A stretch of DNA of 64,000 bases from Bacteroidota bacterium (GTDB taxonomy: Bacteria; Bacteroidota; Bacteroidia; AKYH767-A; OLB10), in the NCBI GenBank assembly GCA_016717725.1, contig JADKFA010000012.1, forward strand, positions 1-64,000, given 5' to 3'. Shown here one piece after another: positions 28,852 to 36,466 of the stretch (position 1 is its first letter; each line of letters opens with the position of its first letter). Below the pieces are notes generated by a model. That model ran no database searches. It saw only the letters and a list, made by a program, of their open reading frames with translations, and was not told the origin of the DNA. The position numbers were made by a program, and so were the translations under genes.

Positions 28852-29948
28852 TCAGTCGTGTTTTTTCAAGAGTGCTAAAAGAGGAATGTTAATATAAAGT
28901 AAGTCCCTGCCCACTTTTTCACTTTTTAACAAGTTCATTTCTTCCAACTCCTTTAAATATTTGCTTGCTGTGAACCTTGAAATGTTCAATTGCATTTCCA
29001 GTGTTGAAATTCTACAATAGGGTTGATTAAATAATGCTTCAACTAATTCTTTTGAATAAATTTTTGACTTGTTTTTTTAACAGACTCAATGGTTTTGTCT
29101 AGTAATTTCTTTATAGCTTTTATTAATTCAATAGTATCTTTAGATGTTTGTTCAATAGAGTCAAGCATAAAGATGATCCATCCTTCCCAATTATTTTTTG
29201 ATCGGACTTGATCTAATCCTTCGTAATATTTGATTTTATTTTTAATAATATAAGAGCTCAGATATAGAATAGGTAACTCAAGTAAATCTTGTAGAATTAA
29301 ATATAATACATTTAGTATTCTTCCCGTTCTTCCATTTCCATCATAAAATGGGTGAATGGATTCAAATTGATAATGCAATATTGCCATTCTAATGAGTGGG
29401 TCAACATTTCCTACATTTGTATTAATATATACTTCCAGATTTTTAAGTAGTTTTTCAATGACATCCTTTCCGAAAGGAGGTGTATAAATGACTTTACCTG
29501 TGCGTACATTCTTCAATGCCGTGCCTGATTGTTTTCTAATTCCTGCATTATTTCCAATTAACTGCTCTTGAATTTTAATTATTTCACGACTGGTGATGAG
29601 CTGTTTCTTTTTTACTGCCTGAAAGCCAAACCATAGAGCTTCCCTATAATTCAAGACTTCTTTCACGGCAGGGTCTAAGGATAAGCTGTCAATGGAAAAG
29701 GCTTTGAATAATTTATCCTGAGTTGTCACAATGTTTTCTATCTCCGAACTATCCTTTGCTTCTTTTAATATTAAACTGTTTAAAATTATTGACTGGTTGG
29801 GGATAAGTCCAGCTAAACCTTTTAACTCGGCCAAATTCTTATTTGCAGAGATTGTTTTATTGTATATATTATCCGTTAGCTTTATTGCTGGTGGCAATAG
29901 AGGTAACCCATTATAAGGGCACTCGGGAGTATAAGCAGTTTTTTTCAA
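28852..29948 (-). CDS. Fic-family protein (class II, self-inhibited) with C-terminal winged helix, one frameshift
   Basis: Fic proteins transfer AMP or similar groups to target proteins. The core motif HPFYDGNGRTGR (HxFxDGNGRxxR) is intact, and SSEIEN near the N-terminus fits the inhibitory (S/T)xxxE(G/N) helix, so activity is probably self-restrained. The catalytic frame stops at 29043. In the next frame the protein goes on as IYSKELVEALFNQPYCRIST, then ISRFTASKYLKELEEMNLL, a winged helix-turn-helix, to a stop at 28852-28854. One A is missing from the run near 29058. The corrected length is about 365 residues, usual for this type. The start appears to be TTG at 29948, following AAGGA; no ATG fits. 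The upstream region carries two matching inverted repeats. Confidence 0.85.
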
Positions 29949-29955
29949 ATTCCTT

Positions 29956-30058
29956 ATATGTTGAAATTATTGATTTTTTTGAACATATCACAAAGATACG
30001 TTGATTCATTCAACATATCTAACTAATATGTTGAAATTATTGCAAAACTTCAACATAT
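29956..30058 (-). promoter_or_regulatory. Paired 33-bp inverted repeats (ATATGTTGAA...TTCAACATAT) upstream of fic
   Basis: ATATGTTGAA at 29956-29965 pairs with TTGAACATAT at 29979-29988. ATATGTTGAA at 30026-30035 pairs with TTCAACATAT at 30049-30058. Both pairs have a 13-base spacer that begins ATTATTG, and they lie exactly 70 bases apart. A fifth half-site, TTCAACATAT, is at 30009-30018. The first pair begins 8 bases from the fic start codon. The layout is that of an operator for a dimeric DNA-binding protein; the winged helix of Fic itself is a candidate. Confidence 0.7.
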
Positions 30059-30076
30059 GAAGCGAAATAGTGAATG

Positions 30077-30181
30077 CTAAAACCATATCGCTTCAGAGCG
30101 AATAGTTCCTAAAATGTAGCTCGGGGTATTGTTGATTATCTTTTCTTCTGGGATTAGTATTGCCGCTTTTTTGATTGCCAT
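30077..30181 (-). CDS. Possible 34-residue peptide upstream of fic
   Basis: ATG at 30181 (minus strand) opens MAIKKAAILIPEEKIINNTP and closes at 30077 after 34 codons. The segment AILIPEEKIIN faintly resembles the opening of ORF6N-domain proteins, but nothing else of that family is present, so it may be a remnant or chance. It lies just upstream of the fic repeats, in the same direction. Low confidence. Confidence 0.25.
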   Translation of the reverse strand: MAIKKAAILIPEEKIINNTPSYILGTIRSEAIWF

Positions 30182-30201
30182 ATTGATATTTTATTATTGA
30201 A

Positions 30202-30222
30202 GGTATCACAATATGTGATACC
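30202..30222. promoter_or_regulatory. Inverted repeat GGTATCACA-ATA-TGTGATACC
   Basis: Perfect 9-bp arms with a 3-base spacer, 20 bases upstream of the small minus-strand frame at 30077-30181. It could be an operator or a weak hairpin. It lies between the fic region and the acyltransferase pair; no T-run follows. Confidence 0.5.
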
Positions 30223-30293
30223 TAATTTTGATATCATAAATTTATTTTTTTTAAAAATTGAAGGATATTAGTTTGTAAAGAAACTTAAAACGC

Positions 30294-31232
30294 CTACTTC
30301 ACATACGTCTTCACATGCCTTTCCTTTTTCGATTCGTAAATATCGTTTAAGGTGACTAAAATTCCAGTTTCTTCTACGTCTCCAAAATGTTCGTTTACCG
30401 ATGTACCAAAGGTGCGCATGGTGGCACTTAAATTCATATAAGCATTTACTAAAGGTGGAATGTTTTCCCCGCGAGCACGCACATGTTGGTTGAGAATTTT
30501 ATGTGCGTCTTTATAGGATAGACCTTTAATCTCTTGCGTAAACGCACTCATGTCGTTTTCGATTTTGATTGGATAAATCGCAGTGACCAATTTTTCTTTG
30601 TCGGGAAAAAAGTAATTCATGAAACATAAAATCATATCGCGTGCCTCGCGTTGGAAGTGTGGATACATGGTTACTTTTCCGAAAAAATATTTTATTTGCG
30701 GATAGTCAATATGAATGGCGCCCAAACCATCCCATAGATTATCGAGTGAAAACAATCCTTTTCTATTTTCAGGTCGAGGTTGATACTTGGGCTGTACAAA
30801 CGATCTACCCAACTCAATGGTGTAGGGCATGTAATCGTCAATAAACTTTTTGGAAAACGAAAATAGTTCAGCGGTGGCTAATTCGTAATTTCCGTCTTTG
30901 TCCTTACCAACTTTTCCACATTCAATGAAACGGTAGCCACCAATAATTTCTTTGTCTTCGGGATTCCAAGCTATGAGTTGCTCGTAGCAATTTTCGTTGG
31001 TATCAAAATGATCAAGATCGCAATCCAATCCTGTTCCTCCTCCCGAATCTCTAAATGTCACTTCACGAAGACGGCCAATTTCACGAACCACATTCGGTGC
31101 GTTGTGATGATTTACAATGTATAAATGATTTGAGCCATTATTCGTAATACGAACAAAGCGTTCTTTCGATAATTCCTTTTCAAGAATATCTAAGGGAATG
31201 GCTGGAATAATAGTTTGCCTTATCTTAGGCAT
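30294..31232 (-). CDS. glsB: GNAT-fold lipid N-acyltransferase, GlsB/OlsB-like
   Basis: A 312-residue protein of the Acetyltransf_5 (OlsB, formerly 'hemolysin') type. The characteristic core is REVTFRDSGGGTGLDCDLDH followed by FDTNENCYEQLIAWNPEDKE and IIGGYRF. ELGRSFVQPKYQPRPE is the second family block. Family members attach a 3-hydroxy-acyl chain to the amino group of ornithine (OlsB) or glycine (GlsB of Bacteroides), the first step to aminolipids. The gene overlaps the preceding acyltransferase gene by 8 bases, matching the two-gene GlsA/GlsB arrangement rather than the fused OlsF form. The actual amino acid used cannot be read from sequence. Confidence 0.7.
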   Translation of the reverse strand: MPKIRQTIIPAIPLDILEKELSKERFVRITNNGSNHLYIVNHHNAPNVVREIGRLREVTFRDSGGGTGLDCDLDHFDTNENCYEQLIAWNPEDKEIIGGYRFIECGKVGKDKDGNYELATAELFSFSKKFIDDYMPYTIELGRSFVQPKYQPRPENRKGLFSLDNLWDGLGAIHIDYPQIKYFFGKVTMYPHFQREARDMILCFMNYFFPDKEKLVTAIYPIKIENDMSAFTQEIKGLSYKDAHKILNQHVRARGENIPPLVNAYMNLSATMRTFGTSVNEHFGDVEETGILVTLNDIYESKKERHVKTYVK

Positions 31233-32073
31233 CGAATTCGTCTTTTCCTTCGGCTAAATTATAAATATGTGACTTAATTTTTTGTGCCCATTCCAGATCA
31301 TTATACTTTTGTGTTAACAATTGATAGGGGATAGGTTTTCCAATGGTGATATGAATCTTCTTTCCGTCTTGATTGTACATCTCATCCATTAAATAAAACA
31401 TTTCAAAATTGAATTTGATGCCTAACTTTTCTCTCCACCAAGCGAGATTGTAGAAAAATTTTGAATTTTTTCCAGCAATATGAACAGGTATTATATTTCG
31501 TTGATGTTTTTTCGCTTTCGCCACAAAACTTTTCTTCCAAACCAAATCGCGAACAATTCCATGTTCTTGTTTGCGTGAAACTAGTCCGGCAGGAAAAATA
31601 AGCATCGCAATTTCACTCGCATAATAGGAGTCAATTTCATCTAATACTTCTGTCGAATTTTTGCCATGCTTGTTCACGCCGATGAATAAGTCGCTCATAT
31701 TTTTGATGTTTAACAAAACATCATTTACGATAAACTTTATATCTTTTCTTTTTCTGGCAACTGTTTGCATAAATGCAATGGAATCTAAACCACCAATAGG
31801 ATGGTTTGCTGCAATAATACAACCTCCAGTTTCGGGAATATTCTCTAATCCTTCAAAGGATACTTCGGCACCAAATTCTTTTACAATTTCATCTACAAAA
31901 GCATGCGACTGTTTATCACCCTGCCTATGTATGAAATCATTTACATGATCCTGGTGAATAATTTTTTTGATGTACTTCAACACAAATCCTGGCATCCATC
32001 TTAAAAGAGAAGGATTCTTGGATTGAATGACGGCTTCTATATCAATAAACTTCGCTTGAGCTTCTGGGGACAT
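31225..32073 (-). CDS. glsA: Lysophospholipid-type O-acyltransferase, GlsA/OlsA-like
   Basis: A 282-residue PlsC-like protein. The acceptor motif is CIIAANHPIGGLDSIAF, in which His and Asp are five residues apart; this NHPxGGLD form is, as I recall, typical of the aminolipid branch rather than of classical PlsC (Hx4D). FIVNDVLLNIKNMSDLFIGV and LIFPAGLVSRK provide the later family blocks (the latter in place of FPEGTRS). Together with the overlapping GNAT gene it should make a diacylated glycine or ornithine lipid, an envelope component in many Bacteroidota. It starts at ATG 32073 and faces a 522-base gene-free stretch. Confidence 0.7.
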   Translation of the reverse strand: MSPEAQAKFIDIEAVIQSKNPSLLRWMPGFVLKYIKKIIHQDHVNDFIHRQGDKQSHAFVDEIVKEFGAEVSFEGLENIPETGGCIIAANHPIGGLDSIAFMQTVARKRKDIKFIVNDVLLNIKNMSDLFIGVNKHGKNSTEVLDEIDSYYASEIAMLIFPAGLVSRKQEHGIVRDLVWKKSFVAKAKKHQRNIIPVHIAGKNSKFFYNLAWWREKLGIKFNFEMFYLMDEMYNQDGKKIHITIGKPIPYQLLTQKYNDLEWAQKIKSHIYNLAEGKDEFDA

Positions 32074-32466
32074 ATATAAATTACGATTCGACTAAAATAG
32101 TTGATCCCTCCCTATAGAAAGGTTTTTAAAGCTTTCTTTTCAAATAATAGTGGAAATTTTAGGGCTTTTTGGTTTTCAAATAATAGGAAAGTGGGATAGA
32201 TTTGGTCCCTCTGATTTTTAATCTCTTAATTTTAAGATAGTTGCATTTATCGACTTTTTCTAAGTTATTTAAGGATTTTTCGAGGAAAATTTCTAATCTA
32301 GGCTGGTCTCAAAGCCATCCATAGAGGTAAAATACGATATAAGTTGGGGAATAATTTTGTTAACTATCGATTGTTCATAACCGATTAATAATTAAAAGAA
32401 TAAATCCTACAATTGGGGTATTTTGAGCAATCATTTACTTCCGTTTTTTAGCATTCTACCTAGATT

Positions 32467-32474
32467 TATGTTTG
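32467..32474 (+). promoter_or_regulatory. Candidate -7 promoter element of the dcw operon (TATGTTTG)
   Basis: TATGTTTG matches TAnnTTTG exactly and lies 43 bases upstream of the first MraZ-type box. No well-placed -33 TTG is seen. Confidence 0.35.
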
Positions 32475-32516
32475 GCTCTGAGCAATAATTCGAAGGGTAA
32501 AAAGTTTTTAACAAAG

Positions 32517-32541
32517 TGGGGTGAAGTGGGGTAAAGTGGTA
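32517..32541 (+). promoter_or_regulatory. MraZ-binding repeats: TGGGG, TGGGG, TGGTA at 10-bp spacing
   Basis: TGGGG at 32517-32521 and 32527-32531 and TGGTA at 32537-32541, separated by TGAAG and TAAAG. MraZ of E. coli and other bacteria binds TGGGN repeats with 5-base spacers upstream of its own gene and represses the dcw operon. Three such boxes placed one helical turn apart, 55 bases before mraZ, fit self-regulation. Confidence 0.8.
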
Positions 32542-32595
32542 AAATTTAATTTATTTTTACCACACAGTAGAAATCCCACATCCACACCAATCAAA

Positions 32596-33072
32596 ATGTC
32601 GCAATTCCACGGAGAATATGAATGTAAACTTGACGCCAAAGGGCGTTTAAGTCTGCCTTCGGGCTTGCGCAAGCAGGTGTCGCCAGAGGCAAATGAGAAG
32701 TTTATGTTGAATCGTGGCTTCGAAAATTGTCTCGCCTTATTTCCAATGGATGAGTGGAAACGCATTTCGGATGCAATTAACGGACTTAATATGTTCGTTG
32801 CGAAGAATCGTGAATTTGCACGTTACTTTTTTCGTGGCGCTACCGAGTTAGAATTGGATGCAGCAGGGCGATTGCTTTTGCCAAAGCGTCTTTGTGAATA
32901 TGCAGGTATAGAGAAAGAAGCCGTGTTATATGGCTGGTCCAACAAAATTGAAATATGGTCAGTGGAGCGATACAATCAATTGATTGTTGAAGAGCCAAAA
33001 GATTTTTCTGCACTAGCCGAAGAAGTAATGGGGAAACTGAATGTTGGAGGACCAGGACGTGACGTATCATAG
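32596..33072 (+). CDS. mraZ: Transcriptional regulator MraZ
   Basis: A 158-residue AbrB-fold DNA-binding protein with two SpoVT/AbrB-like halves. The first half is HGEYECKLDAKGRLSLPSGL and the second ATELELDAAGRLLLPKRLCE; both keep the DxKGR / DxAGR signature. The ATG at 32596 is chosen because the protein then begins MSQFHGEYECKLD as in the family; the open frame extends upstream to 32521 but would run through the operator repeats. First gene of the dcw operon, probably repressing it through the boxes at 32517-32541. Confidence 0.93.
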   Translation: MSQFHGEYECKLDAKGRLSLPSGLRKQVSPEANEKFMLNRGFENCLALFPMDEWKRISDAINGLNMFVAKNREFARYFFRGATELELDAAGRLLLPKRLCEYAGIEKEAVLYGWSNKIEIWSVERYNQLIVEEPKDFSALAEEVMGKLNVGGPGRDVS

Positions 33073-33958
33073 CCCCGTATTACTCAAAGAAGCAGTAGAC
33101 GGTCTTCAGATTCATGAAGATGGAATTTATGTGGATGTAACTTTTGGCGGAGGTGGTCATTCAGCTGAAATATTAAATCGTTTTGAGAAAGGAAGATTAA
33201 TTGCATTTGATCAAGATCAAGATGCATTAGCAAATGTGAGTGCAGATCCACGAATGATTTTGTTGCCTTATAATTTCAAGCATTTGGCAGAGCAATTAAA
33301 TGCAAATAATTATACTTCTATAGATGGAATTTTGGCCGACCTCGGTGTTTCATCGCATCAATTTGATGTAGCAGGACGTGGATTTTCTATTCGCTTCAAT
33401 GCAGAGTTGGATATGCGCATGAATCAATCGCAACAGTTGGCAGCGAAAGACATCATCAACTATTATCCCGAACACGAGTTGGTTCGTGTATTCCAAGAGT
33501 ATGGTGAGTTGCCTTCTTCTAAAAGAATGGCTGCAGAAATAGTTCGCGTTCGTCAAGAGCATTTCATCACTACATCTGATGAATTGAAAAAAACGGTTTC
33601 GCGCTTTGCACCGCGCATGAAAGAAAATACTTTTTATGCTCAACTCTTCCAAGCATTAAGAATTGAAGTGAACGACGAGTTGGGTGCATTAAAAGAATTG
33701 TTGTTGCAAGCCGTGCAGATGTTAAAGAAAGGTGGACGATTAGTGGTCATTAGCTATCACAGTTTAGAAGATCGCTTAGTAAAAAACTTTTTGAACAGCG
33801 GAAATTTCAAAGGTGAAATCGATAAAGATTTTTACGGACACCCAGTTGGATTGGTGTTTAAATCCATCACACGCAAACCGGTAGTACCCAGTCCCGAAGA
33901 AGTGGAATTAAACCCGCGCTCACGCAGTGCAAAAATGAGAATCGCTGAACGTCTATGA
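33041..33958 (+). CDS. rsmH: 16S rRNA (cytosine-1402-N4)-methyltransferase
   Basis: RsmH (MraW) methylates C1402 of 16S rRNA with S-adenosylmethionine. The motif YVDVTFGGGGHSAEIL is the SAM-binding loop. GILADLGVSSHQFDVAGRGF and ELDMRMNQSQ are family signatures, and GGRLVVISYHSLEDRLVKNF closes the fold. It overlaps mraZ by 32 bases if it starts at ATG 33041. A GTG at 33059, nine bases behind GGAGG (33046-33050), gives the more usual N-terminus (TYHSPVLLKEAV) and may be the real start. Length 305 or 299 residues, both normal. Confidence 0.94.
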   Translation: MLEDQDVTYHSPVLLKEAVDGLQIHEDGIYVDVTFGGGGHSAEILNRFEKGRLIAFDQDQDALANVSADPRMILLPYNFKHLAEQLNANNYTSIDGILADLGVSSHQFDVAGRGFSIRFNAELDMRMNQSQQLAAKDIINYYPEHELVRVFQEYGELPSSKRMAAEIVRVRQEHFITTSDELKKTVSRFAPRMKENTFYAQLFQALRIEVNDELGALKELLLQAVQMLKKGGRLVVISYHSLEDRLVKNFLNSGNFKGEIDKDFYGHPVGLVFKSITRKPVVPSPEEVELNPRSRSAKMRIAERL

Positions 33959-34356
33959 ATAAAATCCGCCAATCAGCCCAAGAGCCAAAAGAGAAACCAG
34001 CTGCGAAACAAAAAGCAAAAGGTGAAAGTGCTTCAAGAAAATTAATTCGTTTGGTAAACATTTTTAAATATTTCGATCGCGGTGCGGTGGTGGTTATCAT
34101 GCCGTATATGTTTTTCTTGTTCTTTTTAGGATTGACGTATATCGCGAACAGTTACTACGCTGAAAAATCTATTCGTGATATTGATAAGACTGGGCGTGAT
34201 TTAAAAGAATTAAGGGCCGAATTTATTACAGCTCGAAATGATTTAATGTATCGCTCTAAATTAACAGAAGTGGCAAAAGCTATTGAAATAAAAGAAGTAA
34301 AGGAAGCCACAACCGCGCCGAGTAAAATAGTAGTGAAAGTTAAATCCGAAAAATAA
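33955..34356 (+). CDS. ftsL: FtsL-like divisome protein
   Basis: A 133-residue bitopic membrane protein: a basic cytoplasmic N-terminus of about 45 residues (KEKPAAKQKAKGESASRKLI), one membrane segment (VVVIMPYMFFLFFLGLTYIA) and a short extracytoplasmic coiled-coil-like segment (DIDKTGRDLKELRAEFITAR). Sequence similarity to E. coli FtsL is negligible, but size, topology and position between rsmH and the penicillin-binding protein identify it. It would bridge FtsQ/FtsB and FtsWI. It overlaps rsmH by 4 bases (ATGA), implying translational coupling. Confidence 0.85.
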   Translation: MNKIRQSAQEPKEKPAAKQKAKGESASRKLIRLVNIFKYFDRGAVVVIMPYMFFLFFLGLTYIANSYYAEKSIRDIDKTGRDLKELRAEFITARNDLMYRSKLTEVAKAIEIKEVKEATTAPSKIVVKVKSEK

Positions 34357-34363
34357 TTCGATC

Positions 34364-36466
34364 ATGGCTGAGAAGAAAAATGATATTTTACGTAGGAGTT
34401 ATTTAGTGTTTGCCGGGTTTTTAATATTCGGAATGGCCATCATCGGTCGTATCTGTTATCTGCAATTTGTAGAAGGAGAATATTGGAAAAGCAAGGCCGA
34501 TTTTTTAACGCTTTCTTATCATACCATCTCGCCCATGCGTGGAAATATTTATGCTAGCGACGGGAGTTTATTGGCTACTTCTTTACCTCGATATGATATT
34601 CATGTGGATCTGAATTCACATGGAATTAAAAGCGATGTGTTTAATGAGAATGTGGATTCACTCGCTTATTGTTTGTCTAAATTGTTCAAAGGAAAATCTA
34701 AGAACGAGTATAAGAGAATTTTAAAGGAAGCAAGAAGAGAAGGGAATCGTTATTTATTACTCAAACGAAATGTTTCTTATACGGAGCAAAAAGTATTGCG
34801 CAACTTTCCGCTTTTCCGCCTCGGAAAAAATAAAGGAGGACTTATTGTTGATCAGTTAAGTCGTCGTGAAAAACCTTTTAAGTTGTTAGCATCTCGTACA
34901 GTGGGGTTCAAAATGGAGAATCATGCAGTAGAATCCGTAGGTATTGAAGGAGCATTCGATAATAATTTGCGTGGTACAACAGGTAAGCGATTGATGCAGC
35001 GAATTGCAGGCAATGTTTGGAAGCCAGTAAATAATGAGAATGAAATTGAACCTTTGGATGGAAGCGATGTTATCACAACTATTGATTTGAATTTGCAAGA
35101 TGTTGCTGAGCATGCTTTAATGAATCAACTTCAAGCGAGTGAAGCCGAAATGGGATGCGCTATTTTGATGGAAGTATCAACCGGACATATTAAAGCTATT
35201 GCTAATTTGAAAAGGAATGGTGACGAAAATAGTTATAGTTATGGTGAAGATTATAATTATGCTATTGGCCAGGGAACAGAGCCGGGATCTACCTTTAAGT
35301 TAGCCACGCTAATGGCTGCTATGGAAGATGGATACATCGACTTAGATGATAGTACAGATACAGGAAGTGGCGAATTGCGGTTAGCCGGTGGCGTTATGAT
35401 GAAGGATTCACATCATGGTGGCTATGGAAATGTCTCCGTGAAAAAGGCATTTGCTGTTTCTTCGAATGTGGGCATCTCGAAAATTGCTATGAAGTACTAT
35501 GGAAAGGATCCTCAGAAGTTGATGAATCGCCTGCGCAGTATGCACATTGCTGAGCCTTTAGCGCTGCAATTACCTGGTGAACCAGCCGCTCGATTAAAAG
35601 ATACAAAGGATAAGGATTGGTCAAAAATTTCATTGCCTTTTATTTCTATTGGTTATGAATCAAAATTAACTCCTTTGCAATTGCTTACTTTTTATAATGC
35701 AGTTGCTAATAATGGAAGAATGGTGCAGCCTCTTTTTGTAAAAGAGATTAGCAATAAGGGAAAAGTTGTGAAGTCGTTTGAGTCGAAAGTGATTTCTAAA
35801 AATATTTGCTCTCCTGCTACCATCACTATGGCTCGCCGTATGTTGGAAGAAGTGGTTACAACAGGTACTGCATCACATATTAAGCATGCGCAGTATACTA
35901 TAGCTGGGAAAACTGGTACAGCGCAAATAGCACAAGGAAAGGATGGTTATAAGACTGGAAAAGTCAAATATCAAGCTTCCTTCTGCGGATATTTTCCTGC
36001 TGATGAACCTCGTTATTCTTGCATTGTCGTGGTTTATGGTCCAAGTAAAAATGCTTACTACGGAGCTTCTATTGCTTGCCCCGTTTTTAAAGATATTGCT
36101 GATAAAGCGTATGCACTCGATATCAAAATGCATAAAGAAGTGGTGCAATCCCCCGACTCCTTATATGCAGGTGTTCCAATAGTAAAGTCAGGACGTGGTT
36201 TTTCTATGAAGCAGGCAACAAAGAATTTAAATGTAAAATACAATGGTCCGGAGAATGGATGGGTGACTAAGCAACAAAGTGCATATACTCCAGAAGATGA
36301 GAAAGTGCCAAATGTAACAGGCATGGGATTACGCGATGCCATCTATTTACTCGAAGGTCAGGGGATGATGGTGAAGCCAGTGGGTAGAGGTGCCGTAGTG
36401 AAACAATCATTGCAGCCGGGAGTTAAATTCCAAAAAGGACAACAAATAATAATTGAATTAGGGTAA
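34364..36466 (+). CDS. ftsI: Division-specific transpeptidase (penicillin-binding protein) with PASTA domain
   Basis: A 700-residue class B penicillin-binding protein that cross-links septal peptidoglycan. One N-terminal membrane segment (LVFAGFLIFGMAIIGRICYL) precedes the dimerisation domain (ISPMRGNIYASDGSLLATSL). The transpeptidase domain has all three motifs: STFK in GTEPGSTFKLATL (active-site Ser), SSN in FAVSSNVGISK and KTG in IAGKTGTAQIAQ. The last 65 residues form one PASTA domain (KVPNVTGMGLRDAIYLLEGQ), a feature of the Bacteroidota enzyme. It lies 7 bases after ftsL; its stop overlaps the ATG of murE by one base (TAATG). Confidence 0.94.
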   Translation: MAEKKNDILRRSYLVFAGFLIFGMAIIGRICYLQFVEGEYWKSKADFLTLSYHTISPMRGNIYASDGSLLATSLPRYDIHVDLNSHGIKSDVFNENVDSLAYCLSKLFKGKSKNEYKRILKEARREGNRYLLLKRNVSYTEQKVLRNFPLFRLGKNKGGLIVDQLSRREKPFKLLASRTVGFKMENHAVESVGIEGAFDNNLRGTTGKRLMQRIAGNVWKPVNNENEIEPLDGSDVITTIDLNLQDVAEHALMNQLQASEAEMGCAILMEVSTGHIKAIANLKRNGDENSYSYGEDYNYAIGQGTEPGSTFKLATLMAAMEDGYIDLDDSTDTGSGELRLAGGVMMKDSHHGGYGNVSVKKAFAVSSNVGISKIAMKYYGKDPQKLMNRLRSMHIAEPLALQLPGEPAARLKDTKDKDWSKISLPFISIGYESKLTPLQLLTFYNAVANNGRMVQPLFVKEISNKGKVVKSFESKVISKNICSPATITMARRMLEEVVTTGTASHIKHAQYTIAGKTGTAQIAQGKDGYKTGKVKYQASFCGYFPADEPRYSCIVVVYGPSKNAYYGASIACPVFKDIADKAYALDIKMHKEVVQSPDSLYAGVPIVKSGRGFSMKQATKNLNVKYNGPENGWVTKQQSAYTPEDEKVPNVTGMGLRDAIYLLEGQGMMVKPVGRGAVVKQSLQPGVKFQKGQQIIIELG

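Larger units (their letters stand above)
32074..32595. other. Divergent gene-free region between glsA and mraZ
   Basis: AT-rich, no coding frame supported. It holds the direct repeat TTTTCAAATAATAG at 32137-32150 and 32173-32186 (36 bases apart), a candidate mraZ promoter at 32467, and the MraZ-type boxes at 32517-32541. Confidence 0.7.

Noticed and set aside
30077..30181. FicA/PhD-type antitoxin upstream of fic
   Set aside because: The 34-residue frame has no antitoxin family features and the Fic protein already has an N-terminal inhibitory motif, so a toxin-antitoxin pair is not supported.
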